Shown piece after piece: positions 21,173 to 30,907 of a stretch of DNA of 64,000 nt. The notes beneath the pieces were generated by a model that searched no databases, was not told where the DNA came from, and worked only from the letters and a program-made list of their open reading frames with translations. Source of the DNA: Rebecca billardiae RCC1528 (lineage: Eukaryota; Haptophyta); NCBI GenBank assembly GCA_965240325.2, contig OZ251250.1, positions 124,001-188,000 on the forward strand. The letters run 5' to 3'. Both the position numbers and the translations under genes were made by a program. How positions within the stretch are numbered: the stretch's first letter is position 1; every line of letters begins with the position of its first letter.

Positions 21173-23170
21173 TCAGCGCGTCACGTCGACGCGATGGCGG
21201 CCGTCGTCGCCAGTAGGCGTAGCAGCCAACGCGGACGGCGGTAGTTTGGTCTCACTAGCAGCCCCAGCCTGCGCGTGCTCGGCAAGGATGGCCTGGCACT
21301 GCTGGACCACCTCCGCGCTGGGTTTGCTGATGATGGCCGCCGCCGCCGATGCAGCAGCCGGGGGCGGCCGCAGCAGCGCGCCGTCGTGCTCGGCCGCTGA
21401 CGCTGCGTCGGCGGCGGCGTGCCGGGGCCACCCCCCGCTTGGCGGCTGGCGATGCGGATGGTCATCGGCACGGGCGGGCGCGCGGGCGCCCGCCGTCGGC
21501 CGCTGCTGCCATCCGCCGCTCGCCGCCGCCGCCGCCGCCGCCGCCGTCGCCGCCGCCGTCTTGGTGGCGGCGGAGGCCCCGCCCGCCGGCGGCGCGCCCG
21601 CAGACGCCGCACCGAGGGCGCCCGCCGCGGGCAGGCCGAGGTCGTCACACATGCGCTGGCTCAGCTCGGGCGGGAGCGGCGCGCGGGCGCACGCGCCGTC
21701 CGGGGCGCAGTCCACCGGCTGCCAGCTCAGCGCGCCGGGCGGCGTGTTGCGCGCGCCCCGCGGCCGGTCCCTTGGCGCACGCAACGGCGGGATGCGGTCA
21801 ATCTCAAACCGGGAGATCACGGCCGCGAGCACTCGCTCGAGCGACGCCCACGGCACCGAAGCGTTTTCGTTCCAGCCATCGAGCACGGTGCGCGCGGGCG
21901 CGACGCCGGCGGGCGGGCGCGCGAAGAGGCGGACGTGGCGCACGCCGCGGCCCATCCGCATGCGGTTCTCGTCGAGCCAGCTCGGCGCCGCGAGGTGGAA
22001 CCCGCAGTTCACGACTTCGATCGTCGTCCGGCCGGGGCGCATCAGCAGCCCGTGAATGACGTCGCCGCCGTGCATCGCGACGAAGACGTCGGCGCGGCGG
22101 ACGAGGCGGTAGGCGTGCGCGAGCGTGCGCGGCGGGCCCAGCGCCGCCGCGTGGCAGCGCAGCCGCCACCCACCCACCCGCCGGCCCCCCGGGGCCTCGG
22201 CGCACGCGCTCAGCAGCTCGGCAGTGTTCGCAACGTACCGGCGGCCGGTGCGCAGGGCGAAGAGCACGCGGAGCTGCCGCGGCTCGGCGGCTGAGCCGAG
22301 GGCGGGCGGCTCTGCGCGCACGTCGGGGAGGCCGAGCCGCAGCGCCAGCTCGTGCATGCCGACGTACGACCCCGCGCGCACCGTCCGCGCCGACGCCTCC
22401 AGCCGACAGACCCGCAGCCGCTCGTGACAGCCGGAGGCGCACCGGCTAAGGTTCTGCACGGGGCCCTCCAGCGCGCAGAACGACGTGCCGGCGCGGCGCA
22501 GCGGCTCGAGCGCGCGCGCGTGCGTCCAGTACGCGAGCCCGATTTGGCTCGGCAGCGCGCCGAATGCCAGCACCTGCGCCAGCGGCAGCAGCGTGTGCAT
22601 GTAGTGTGCGCCGTGCGCAAGCGCAAACTTGGGCCACAGCAGGGCGGGCGGATCGCGGCTGCGCGCGCCGCCAGCGCCGAGGCTGCCGTTGGCGAAGGCG
22701 CGCGCGGCGGGCGGCGGGATCGGCGGCCAGCGCGCCCACCGCGGCACGCGCGCCTTCCCGCCCGCCACGCGCACGCCGTGCACAAACGTGTCCGCCTCGA
22801 GGTGCCGAAGCCCGAACGAATGAATTGTGTCTGGCACCTGGTGCCACTGGATCGCGACCGCCTCGTCGGCGGCGGCCGGGCCGAAGAGGTCGAGGCGGAA
22901 CGGGCGGATGGCGCACCTCCGCGTGTCGGGGCACGCACTGCGCACCTCCTCGGAGACCGTCAGGCACGCGCGCTGCAGCGTCACGCACGTCATCGCGCCG
23001 CTCGGGTCGGTGACAACGCGCACCGAGCCTGCCGCGCTCGAGTCGGCAGCGGCGACGACGAGCGCCGGGAGCGCGCCGCTGCCGGCGTGGAGGAGGGCAC
23101 GCAGGGCGAGGAGGGCCGGCGCGAGCCTCGGCGCCGCCGCCCGTCCTCGGAGCGCGCCGCAGCCACGGGG
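21005..23170. repeat. Segmental duplication, copy 1
   Basis: This segment matches 26015-30560 apart from the 2.4-kb element inserted at 26083-28482 in the other copy. Identity over the GT61 coding part is very high by eye. Homology fades at the N-terminal codons and promoters of the two genes. Confidence 0.85.
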
Positions 23171-23188
23171 GGAGAAGTTCACCGTCAT
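21173..23188 (-). CDS. GT61-like glycosyltransferase (DUF563 type), copy 1
   Basis: A single exon gives 671 residues from the ATG at 23188. A hydrophobic N-terminal segment, APRLAPALLALRALLHAGSG, may be a signal anchor, consistent with a Golgi type II enzyme. The diagnostic part is DVFVAMHGGDVIHGLLMRPG near residue 370, followed by TIEVVNCGF, which matches the HG-A-G-x-x-N-x-x-F-x-P-pattern region of GT61 enzymes. Upstream, LLWPKFALAHGAHYMHTLLP and conserved Cys and Trp residues fit a lumenal domain. The acceptor is unknown; GT61 members add xylose, arabinose or GlcNAc in other lineages. The C-terminal 150 residues are Ala-rich and differ from copy 2 at the very end because of an indel near 21205. 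A 12-bp hairpin lies just upstream (23219-23246). Confidence 0.8.
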   Translation of the reverse strand: MTVNFSPRGCGALRGRAAAPRLAPALLALRALLHAGSGALPALVVAAADSSAAGSVRVVTDPSGAMTCVTLQRACLTVSEEVRSACPDTRRCAIRPFRLDLFGPAAADEAVAIQWHQVPDTIHSFGLRHLEADTFVHGVRVAGGKARVPRWARWPPIPPPAARAFANGSLGAGGARSRDPPALLWPKFALAHGAHYMHTLLPLAQVLAFGALPSQIGLAYWTHARALEPLRRAGTSFCALEGPVQNLSRCASGCHERLRVCRLEASARTVRAGSYVGMHELALRLGLPDVRAEPPALGSAAEPRQLRVLFALRTGRRYVANTAELLSACAEAPGGRRVGGWRLRCHAAALGPPRTLAHAYRLVRRADVFVAMHGGDVIHGLLMRPGRTTIEVVNCGFHLAAPSWLDENRMRMGRGVRHVRLFARPPAGVAPARTVLDGWNENASVPWASLERVLAAVISRFEIDRIPPLRAPRDRPRGARNTPPGALSWQPVDCAPDGACARAPLPPELSQRMCDDLGLPAAGALGAASAGAPPAGGASAATKTAAATAAAAAAAASGGWQQRPTAGARAPARADDHPHRQPPSGGWPRHAAADAASAAEHDGALLRPPPAAASAAAAIISKPSAEVVQQCQAILAEHAQAGAASETKLPPSALAATPTGDDGRHRVDVTR

Positions 23189-23218
23189 GGCAACTGGCGT
23201 TGTTGTACAAGGATAATA

Positions 23219-23246
23219 CTGTTATAATACTGCTGTATTATAACAG
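23219..23246. repeat. Perfect 12-bp inverted repeat, 4-nt loop
   Basis: CTGTTATAATAC pairs with GTATTATAACAG around the loop TGCT. It lies about 30 bp upstream of the GT61 copy 1 start, in an AT-rich patch. It could be a promoter hairpin or a small element scar. Confidence 0.8.
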
Positions 23247-25406
23247 CGGTATTTTTAAAACATACGGCCAAGGGCTGTACCTCTGACCGCTCACCGGTAT
23301 CGCGATGAAGCATGATGATAAACGCAAAAGTAGTGTCATATTTTTAAGAACACGATATACCGCTAAACCGTCGAACCGTTGATAATCGTTCCAGCAATAA
23401 ACTATCGCGCGCCCGCAGTCCCGCACCGGCGCACCCCGGTCTGTACGTTTTCATTAACTGCTGAAACGTATAGCAGTTGACATGGATCGTGGTCAACTGT
23501 ACACGTTACATCAAAGAAAAAGACTACTAAAGAGACGCACGCCGCTCAGCCTGATACCGCTGTGTCGTTGTGAAATCAGAGCAAAGCAGTCATGGTCGCT
23601 AATTAACGTTGGTTGTCGATTCGGTCGCGCGGCGCGGGCGCTGATCAGTCTCGTTATTCACTCTCGTACTCACCTCCCTCATTTGTAAACCGTCACAGTT
23701 GTGTCGTTAAATAACACGGCCTGCCGCCTATTATTGGGAGAGCGGGCCCGGGGTATAGCGACTCGTGGTGGGCCGTGCTGACGCAATCTGTCTGTGCAAC
23801 GGTATAGCGATTCGCGCGCGGACTGCCGCAGTAAAGTGTAAACTAGTTACAGCATGTGTCTGACGACTGGGCGGCGAGTGCGTCACACCACGTTCCGGAT
23901 GCCTCGCACCAGGATTCCGACGCGCGTTCGGACTCGGAGACGGCCCACAGACCGAGTTCAGGTCGGTCCTGCACGGACACTGGACAGCCTCGGGCGGCGC
24001 GCTGCGCCTGCGCGCTGGACCGCGTGGTGCCAACCACCATATAGTCGGCTGTCGGCTTTGGTCCGCGCGGAGCAGTGAGTGTGACCGCGCGCCAAGCGCC
24101 CAGCTGCGCAACGGCCTCAACGAATGCCAACTGTCTGGTCCCGCAAGCAAGGCCAAGCAGCGGTCGACAGAGGCTCATTCCGAACCGCGCCGGCACCCTT
24201 CGTGTTCGGTGTTGCAGCGGTCGAGCGATTGGCAGGGGCGTGGCCGCATCGTATCGAGTGCACGTCGCGCTCAGGCGTCTGCTCACTGCACACGCGCTGT
24301 GCCTCGCGCAGCTCGAGCACTGTGCCTCGTCGTTCGCGACCGCAGGTCCGTGATTGTTCGTTCGTTGCACTCCGTGAAACGCGCGCACAAGGCGTTCTTG
24401 AGACGCGCCGAGCGGCAAGTAGGCGGTCGACCAGTCGTGCAGGGGCGTGACCGCATCATCTTTCGCGCGTGTCGCGCTCAGGCGCCTGCTCACTCCGCAC
24501 GTACTGTGTCACCGCGCGGCTTGGCGGTCTGTGCTGTGATTGGTTTGACTGCCGCGGATCGTGACTATCGGCCGGCTAGCGGCGAGCTCGGCGGGCGAGA
24601 GACGCAATCAGAGCTTGGCGCGAGGCAAGCCGAAGCGCGCGACGGCCATGCACTGCGCCGCGGACGCGCCTCCCCCAAACGGGCATCGTGGCCACAGCAG
24701 CCCGGGTGCGCGCCTCACAGCGGAGCCCTCGGCGGCCTGCGAGCAGCTCCAGACGCGGTCGCGACACGACTCATGAACAGCTCTCAAAGAGCTGCCGAGC
24801 GGGGCCGCCGCGGGCCGCGAGCTATGTATTTTATTGGGATTTTATTTGCTTCTCTTCCAGGCGCCTCTTCGCGAATTTCGCGTAATGCGGTCCGGTGCCG
24901 TAGTCTCGATAGTTGGCGGTTCACCCCCCAATCGTTTTCGTTTGCGCCCGATCTCTGGCTGCTCGAATCCTCGTCAAGAATTCGAATCGTGTATCTGAAA
25001 GTGGCCAGGCCAAGATGCTCATCGCCCGCGCGCGCATGGCGCACGTGCGCCCGGGGGCACGCGCCCGCGGGGGCACTGCGTACGACGACTGCTTCGAGAC
25101 GACGGCTGACGACGCGTGGCACCGCGACCACCGCGGTGGCGCGCGCGCGTCGACGCCAGACGGTGCGTCGAGCTTCCGCTCGGCGATGGAGTGATGGGCG
25201 ACTACGAGGGGGGGGGACGACGGCGAGGAGCGCTGATCCTGGTGTTTGTCTCTGCTGCTCGATCTGCCGCTACAGCTTGCTGACTCTGACGCCTGCCCGT
25301 TGCATACCACGTCGTTAGTGTATCTGAAAGTGGACTACATTTTCCTAGTCGAAGTCGAAGTTTGTAACTCACGAGGCCAGCCGATTTCCGGACAAACTCC
25401 TTGGAC
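23247..25406. other. Gene-poor spacer with imperfect duplication
   Basis: No open frame here looks convincingly coding. About 24233-24302 and 24438-24509 are diverged copies (GCAGGGGCGTG, then GTCGCGCTCAGGCG, then CTGCTCACT), giving a repeat period near 205 bp. A pyrimidine tract ending TTGCTTCTCTTCCAG before 24861 looks like a splice acceptor and may be left from a decayed gene. GTATCTGAAAGTGG occurs at about 24991 and again near 25319. Confidence 0.5.
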
Positions 25407-25680
25407 CAAGGGGCTTACAAAATACCACTGGGGGCGAAACACAGTCGTCGCCACCCCGGCTCCTCAAACGGATGTGTCCGGTGAGTGGAAAACACTGTGC
25501 GCGAAGTTTGAATCCGGGAAAGCGGGTAATCTGTCGACACATCTCGTATTCTTTCAAGGCATTCCGGTCTTTTTTCCATAAGAGCTACCGGACACTTTCC
25601 GTTTGAGGAGCCGGGGTCGCGACGGGGCTCCGCACTGGCGCTTTCGGCTTCGCCCCCAGTGGTATTTTGTAAGCCCCTTG
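25407..25680. mobile_element. 274-bp foldback/MITE-like element, TIR CAAGGGG, 7-bp TSD
   Basis: The left end starts CAAGGGGCTTACAAAATACC and the right end is its reverse complement. The arms extend about 80-100 bp with small gaps and include CCCCGGCTCCTCAAACGG on the left and its complement on the right; the middle (about 25490-25587) is unpaired. The flanks are CTTGGAC on both sides, an exact 7-bp target-site duplication. It has no credible protein, so it would be non-autonomous. Confidence 0.85.
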
Positions 25681-26082
25681 CTTGGACCGGCCGACGACAA
25701 CTGCAAAAACAGCGGCATCCCCGGGCGCCTACTTATACTACCTCAGTGACCGTGTGATCAGCATCGGTTACGACGACTCCCTCACCCGCGGCCATCAACG
25801 GCAACGCGCTCCGACATCCTCCATTAACTCCGCCATTCAGTATACTTTATCGACAGACGAATGTCGAATCAGGAGAGCTGCGCCCTCGTGCCTGTGTCTT
25901 TAAATCATATATCATAGAATTAGTCGTATGCGCCGCCATCGTGATAATTCGCGCTCATCGCGGGTTTGGTACGCGTCGCGTATATATATATATATATATC
26001 ATCGCTAGTCGTCCGGACAGATATTGATGGACGGAACGAATAATCGTTGCTGCGAGCAGCGGATCGTCCGCCGCCCACTGTC

Positions 26083-28482
26083 TAGGGGGTCCATCAGATT
26101 AAATTGCTTTTTGATTTCTTTTCTTTTCCTTTTCAGAACTTGTTCGGCGTGTTTTCGCGATCGGCAGATTCCAAATCCGCGCTCGGCTGGCCCCGGCGCG
26201 GGAGCGGAGCTCTGAACGGGGTCGGCGAGGCTGATGGCCCTCGTCGACGGCCGTCCGCTCGCCGTTGGGCGCGCCCACCTCGGCGCAGGCGCCTCGCCGA
26301 GCGGCTGGGCGGCTGCGGACAGGTAGCCATGCTTCGTGTGGACCGGGCTCTCGCTGGGAGTCGCTGGCCAGTCGACGCTCGTGCTTCATGATTTGAATCT
26401 GCGTGCTCAACGTGTGCTGCCCGCGACCAAGGAGCGCGTCCTAGGAGCACGTGCAGGCGAGCAACGCGGAGACGAACATGCGCAACGCGGTGGGATAGGC
26501 ATCGGCAACGACTCGACGCTGTCTCCTTCCCCACCCGACGCTGCCTTCTCGCCCTCGGACGTGCCCGCGACGTCTCTGCCGCAAGGGCCAGCTACCGCCG
26601 ACCAACTTGCGGACCGCTGTGCCGGGCATGACGAGGTCCAGGGCGCGGCAGATGATGATGCACGCGTGCCCATGGATGTGTGCGACCCGCCCGAGGTCCC
26701 CGCTGGCACCGCCGAGGGGCTCGCCTCCTCCGCGGACGGCCTCGGCTGTGTGCAACCGTGCAGGCCCGAGCTACGGCCTGACGTCAACGTCAGCGCGCAG
26801 CAGCTCGAGGAGACGGCGGTGGCGGCGCGCGCCATCCACGTGCTGCAGCCCTTGGCCGGTCGGCCCGTGGCCGGCTTTCGCCCGCGGTACGCATCGGTGC
26901 TCAACTTCATGCTCCTCGACCTCCTCCGCACGCTCGTGGACCTCATGCTCGAGAACTTGAAGAAGCACAAGCCGTTGGTCAGAGTGTTCACCCCGGCGTG
27001 CGCCCAGACCGCGCGCGACGGTGGGACGAAGAAGCCCAATGCGCTCGCGCTCGTCTGCGCGGATGCGCTCGGCATCTCGGCGCGCCACGACTCGCCGCTG
27101 CTGGAGGTGATCGGCATCTGGCTGATGACCGTGCACAGGTGGTGGAAGGGCAAGAACAAGGACATGGAGCGCATCCTGAGCCGGAAGCAGGGCGCGTCGG
27201 CGGCGGAGAGGAAGGCGGAGCTGGATGCCGACGACACGTCGCTGGGCGCCGGCGACGACAGCTGCCCCTTCCGCGACCTCTACTCGCCCCCCGACGCCGG
27301 CGCGCCGCGCGCGTCCGCAGCAGGCCGCGTGCAGGTGCCGCTGCACGAGCAGCGCGTGACTCCTGCTGAGCACGCGGTCATCTTGGAGCAGCAGGTGCGC
27401 CTGACGGAGCAGCAGGTGGAGCTGGACTCGTCGCGCAAGGCGACCGCGCGCGCCGTCGCCGACGCTGCGCGCGCCAGCTTGCGCGCCGACGCAACCGAGC
27501 GCAGCGCGCGGGGGGGCACAGATCGCGCTGCGGCCGAGCGGGCTGCCATGGCTGCCGACTGCGTCCAGTTCGAGCGCGAGAGGAGAGCGGCGGAGCTCGA
27601 GGGCGAGCGCGCGGCGAAGCGCGCGCAGTCCGCCGCAGTACCGGTGGACCGGTGACGGCCTCGCGTGGGCTGGGGTACGACGAACGGCGACGACGCCGGT
27701 GACACAGAGCACGGGCACGGAAGTCGCCGAACGGCCGCGGCAAGCTCTGCGGCGGCGATGACTGCTAGTCTGCGCACGCAAGCGTCGATGGCGGAGGACT
27801 CCTTCACGACTATGGGGATGGTGGCATGCTCAGAGGTGCGCTTGGTAGTGTGCTTCGGCTTGCAGCCCGCCGCCCGCATCAGGTCCGTCCGGGCCTGCTG
27901 CGGGACGGTTTGACGGTGGCATGAGCCCGCCGTCACTCCGCGCGGCGGCGCGGCCTATTCGGATGACCCAGTGTCACGAATAGTGAACAAGGTACCCCCA
28001 TATTGACACCACCCTGAATATATATTTAAAACCCACCCGCATTGTATAATAAACGGGTGGGTGAGTGCATATATACGGGTACATGTCTCTAATTAAGTGG
28101 GTAACATGCTCGATCTTGGAGTAGTTTTTCACCGACCTCTACGCGCACTCATCGTGCCTACTAAAATTTAGCAAGTCCACCTTAATTTTGTTGGGGCGGG
28201 TTGCAACGGTTATGAATAAGTAAGTCCGACGACATACCGTCATTTAGCCGCCATAACAAGTCGTTGACGTTTGGCTGAATCTGTATGTGACACAGTGGCG
28301 CAGCTGGCGTGCGCGCACGACCGCGCGACGACGCGCGGAGTCGGTTTTGGGTGCTTCTGACGGCTGGGCTGGGTTCCAGGACATATTTGTGGGTGCCTCC
28401 GCAAGCGCCACGCTCGTCAGACACCTAAATCGCATGGTTGTCGAAAATCACAATTCAGTGGGCTGCTGTCATGGACCCCCTA
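26083..28482. mobile_element. 2.4-kb DNA transposon, TIR TAGGGGGTCCA, 7-bp TSD CACTGTC
   Basis: The left terminus is TAGGGGGTCCAT and the right terminus is ATGGACCCCCTA. CACTGTC directly flanks both ends. The paralogous segment near 21060-21075 has the uninterrupted site (CTACTGTCCCGCC), so this is a filled site with an empty counterpart. Its right 500 bp and a middle block near 27645-27720 match the element at 47964-49765 in the opposite orientation. It contains one plausible open frame, 26336-27655. The family is not assigned; hAT-like or KDZ-like termini are possibilities, but the 7-bp TSD is unusual. Confidence 0.85.
26336..27655 (+). CDS. Hypothetical protein carried by the 2.4-kb transposon
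   Basis: The open frame encodes up to 439 residues. The first in-frame codon counted is GTG, so the real start is uncertain; a 5' exon ending at the acceptor near 26134 (TTTTCCTTTTCAG) is possible. A globular-looking middle contains YASVLNFMLLDLLRTLVDLM, ENLKKHKPLVRVFTPACAQ and EVIGIWLMTVHRWWKGKNKD. The C-terminal 120 residues are charged and heptad-like (EQQVRLTEQQVELDSSRKAT), suggesting a coiled coil. I recognise no transposase DDE core. It could be an accessory protein or a captured fragment. The stop falls before the region conserved with the second element. Confidence 0.5.
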   Translation: MWTGLSLGVAGQSTLVLHDLNLRAQRVLPATKERVLGARAGEQRGDEHAQRGGIGIGNDSTLSPSPPDAAFSPSDVPATSLPQGPATADQLADRCAGHDEVQGAADDDARVPMDVCDPPEVPAGTAEGLASSADGLGCVQPCRPELRPDVNVSAQQLEETAVAARAIHVLQPLAGRPVAGFRPRYASVLNFMLLDLLRTLVDLMLENLKKHKPLVRVFTPACAQTARDGGTKKPNALALVCADALGISARHDSPLLEVIGIWLMTVHRWWKGKNKDMERILSRKQGASAAERKAELDADDTSLGAGDDSCPFRDLYSPPDAGAPRASAAGRVQVPLHEQRVTPAEHAVILEQQVRLTEQQVELDSSRKATARAVADAARASLRADATERSARGGTDRAAAERAAMAADCVQFERERRAAELEGERAAKRAQSAAVPVDR

Positions 28483-28586
28483 CACTGTCCCGCCCGGATC
28501 GAGGCCGCCGCCGATTAACGGCGCGCGGCCCGCGATCATCAGCCAGCCGGTCGTAGATGAGTCGTCAGCGCCGCTCACTCAGCGCG

Positions 28587-30581
28587 TCACGTCGACGCGA
28601 TGGCGGCCGTCGTCGCAGTAGCAGCCAACGCGGACGGCGGTAGTTCGGTCTCACTAGCAGCCCCAGCCTGCGCGTGCTCGGCAAGGATGGCCTGGCACTG
28701 CTGGACCACCTCCGCGCTGGGTTTGCTGATGATGGCCGCCGCCGCCGATGCAGCAGCCGGGGGCGGCCGCAGCAGCGCGCCGTCGTGCTCGGCCGCTGAC
28801 GCTGCGTCGGCGGCGGCGTGCCGGGGCCACCTCCCGCTTGGCGGCTGGCGATGCGGATGGTCATCGGCGCGGGCGGGCGCGCGGGCGCCCGCCGTCGGCC
28901 GCTGCTGCCACCCGCCGCTCGCCGCCGCCGCCGCCGCCGCCGCCGTCGCCGCCGCCGTCTTGGTGGCGGCGGAGGCCCCGCCCGCCGGCGGCGCGCCCGC
29001 AGACGCCGCACCGAGGGCGCCCGCCGCGGGCAGGCCGAGGTCGTCACACATGCGCTGGCTCAGGTCGGGCGGGAGCGGCGCGCGGGCGCACGCGCCGTCC
29101 GGGGCGCAGTCCACCGGCTGCCAGCCCGGCGCGCCGGGCGGCGTGTTGCGCGCGCCCCGCGGCCGGTCCCTTGGCGCACGCAACGGCGGGATGCGGTCAA
29201 TCTCAAACCGGGAGATCACGGCCGCGAGCACTCGCTCGAGCGACGCCCACGGCACCGAAGCGTTTTCGTTCCAGCCATCGAGCACGGTGCGCGCGGGCGC
29301 GACGCCGGCGGGCGGGCGCGCGAAGAGGCGGACGTGGCGCACGCCGCGGCCCATCCGCATGCGGTTCTCGTCGAGCCAGCTCGGCGCCGCGAGGTGGAAC
29401 CCGCAGTTCACGACTTCGATCGTCGTCCGGCCGGGGCGCATCAGCAGCCCGTGAATGACGTCGCCGCCGTGCATCGCGACGAAGACGTCGGCGCGGCGGA
29501 CGAGGCGGTAGGCGTGCGCGAGCGTGCGCGGCGGGCCCAGCGCCGCCGCGTGGCAGCGCAGCCGCCACCCACCCACCCGCCGGCCCCCCGGGGCCTCGGC
29601 GCACGCGCTCAGCAGCTCGGCAGTGTTCGCAACGTACCGGCGGCCGGTGCGCAGGGCGAAGAGCACGCGGAGCTGCCGCGGCTCGGCGGCGGAGCCGAGG
29701 GCGGGCGGCTCGGCGCGCACGTCGGGGAGGCCGAGCCGCAGCGCCAGCTCGTGCATGCCGACGTACGACCCCGCGCGCACCGTCGGCGCCGACGCCTCCA
29801 GCCGACAGACCCGCAGCCGCTCGTGGCAGCCGGAGGCGCACCGGCTAAGGTTCTGCACGGGGCCCTCCAGCGCGCAGAACGACGTGCCGGCGCGGCGCAG
29901 CGGCTCGAGCGCGCGCGCGTGCGTCCAGTACGCGAGCCCGATTTGGCTCGGCAGCGCGCCGAATGCCAGCACCTGCGCCAGCGGCAGCAGCGTGTACTTG
30001 TAGTGTGCGCCGTGCGCAAGGGCAAACTTGGGCCACAGCAGGGCGGGCGGATCGCGGCTGCGCGCGCCGCCGGCGCCGAGGCTGCCGTTGGCAAAGGCGC
30101 GCGCGGCGGGCGGCGGGATCGGCGGCCAGCGCGCCCACCGCGGCACGCGCGCCTTCCCGCCCGCCACGCGCACGCCGTGCACAAACGTGTCCGCCTCGAG
30201 GTGCCGAAGCCCGAACGAATGCGTTGCGTCTGGCACCTGGTGCCACTGGAGCGCGACCGCCTCGTCGGCGGCGGCCGGGCCGAAGAGGTCGAGGCGGAAG
30301 GGGCGGGTGGCGCACTTCCGCGTGTCGGGACACGCGCTGCGCACCTCCTCGGAGACCGTCAGGCACGCGCGCTGCAGCGTCACGCACGTCATCGCGCCGC
30401 TCGGGTCGGTGACGACACGCACCGAGCCAAACACGGTCGGTGAGTCGGCGGCGGAGACGACGAGCGGCGGGAGCGCGCCGCTGCCGGCGTGGAGGAGGGC
30501 GCGCAGGGCAAGGAGGGCCGGCGCGAGCCTCGGCGCCGCCGCCCTTCCTCGGCGCGCGCCGCAGCCACGGGCGGAGGCCAT
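28587..30581 (-). CDS. GT61-like glycosyltransferase, copy 2
   Basis: A single exon gives 664 residues if the ATG at 30581 is used (MASARGCGARRGR); a longer start near 30686 is open but not shared with copy 1. The same motifs are present: AHGAHYKYTLLPLAQVLAFG, MHGGDVIHGLLMRPG and TIEVVNCGF. Differences from copy 1 are mostly single residues (for example MHT to KYT, TIHSF to THSF context), plus a different N-terminus and a different last 15 residues (ending TTAAIAST) caused by an indel. Both copies keep an open frame, so both may be functional. The transposon at 26083-28482 ends only about 100 bp beyond the stop codon and could supply or disturb the 3' end. Confidence 0.8.
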   Translation of the reverse strand: MASARGCGARRGRAAAPRLAPALLALRALLHAGSGALPPLVVSAADSPTVFGSVRVVTDPSGAMTCVTLQRACLTVSEEVRSACPDTRKCATRPFRLDLFGPAAADEAVALQWHQVPDATHSFGLRHLEADTFVHGVRVAGGKARVPRWARWPPIPPPAARAFANGSLGAGGARSRDPPALLWPKFALAHGAHYKYTLLPLAQVLAFGALPSQIGLAYWTHARALEPLRRAGTSFCALEGPVQNLSRCASGCHERLRVCRLEASAPTVRAGSYVGMHELALRLGLPDVRAEPPALGSAAEPRQLRVLFALRTGRRYVANTAELLSACAEAPGGRRVGGWRLRCHAAALGPPRTLAHAYRLVRRADVFVAMHGGDVIHGLLMRPGRTTIEVVNCGFHLAAPSWLDENRMRMGRGVRHVRLFARPPAGVAPARTVLDGWNENASVPWASLERVLAAVISRFEIDRIPPLRAPRDRPRGARNTPPGAPGWQPVDCAPDGACARAPLPPDLSQRMCDDLGLPAAGALGAASAGAPPAGGASAATKTAAATAAAAAAAASGGWQQRPTAGARAPARADDHPHRQPPSGRWPRHAAADAASAAEHDGALLRPPPAAASAAAAIISKPSAEVVQQCQAILAEHAQAGAASETELPPSALAATATTAAIAST

Positions 30582-30800
30582 CGTCGCTCTGTCGCGGTCG
30601 GCACACGCCACGACGCCGCACTTTCCCATAGTCTGTCCACAGACCGTCGCGGACACAGCCTCAACCGGTATTTGATTCCGTGCCATACTGTGTTCGTATC
30701 ATGAGTACAGTATACTACTATACTTGCACAAGTACGACTTGTACAAGCATACATTGATGATGCGGATGATCAAGTACGGTGCTACCCCCATACTGTACCA

Positions 30801-30865
30801 TTGGCGACGGCTTCATACAGTCATGGGCGGCGATGAACAGTTGGCGGGCGTCAGTCTCTTATTGT
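30801..30865 (+). repeat. Dispersed 5'-flank repeat, partial copy
   Basis: TTGGCGACGGCTTCAT, then TCATGGGCGG, then AGTTGGCGGGCGTCAG are present, matching 47261-47338 and 2001-2080. The copy ends about 40 bp before the F-box/RCC1 start codon. Confidence 0.65.
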
Positions 30866-30907
30866 TGTACCCCCCGATGCGGGCCAGCTTTAGCAGAGGC
30901 TCGGGCG

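Larger units (their letters stand above)
26015..30560. repeat. Segmental duplication, copy 2 (interrupted by transposon)
   Basis: This is the counterpart of 21005-23170. The match runs from about 26015 to 26082, is broken by the 26083-28482 element, and resumes from 28483 (CACTGTCCCGCCCGGATCG) through the GT61 gene. Confidence 0.85.

Noticed and set aside
23843-24493. 217-codon minus-strand open frame
   Set aside because: It spans a diverged non-coding duplication and lacks any recognisable domain; its internal peptide repeats follow from the DNA repeat.
25246-25581. 111-codon open frame
   Set aside because: Most of it lies inside the 25407-25680 foldback element and ends in its unpaired middle; no domain is seen.
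26336-27655. Transposase in the 2.4-kb element
   Set aside because: No DDE or DDD core, zinc finger or dimerisation signature is visible; calling it a transposase would rest on location only.
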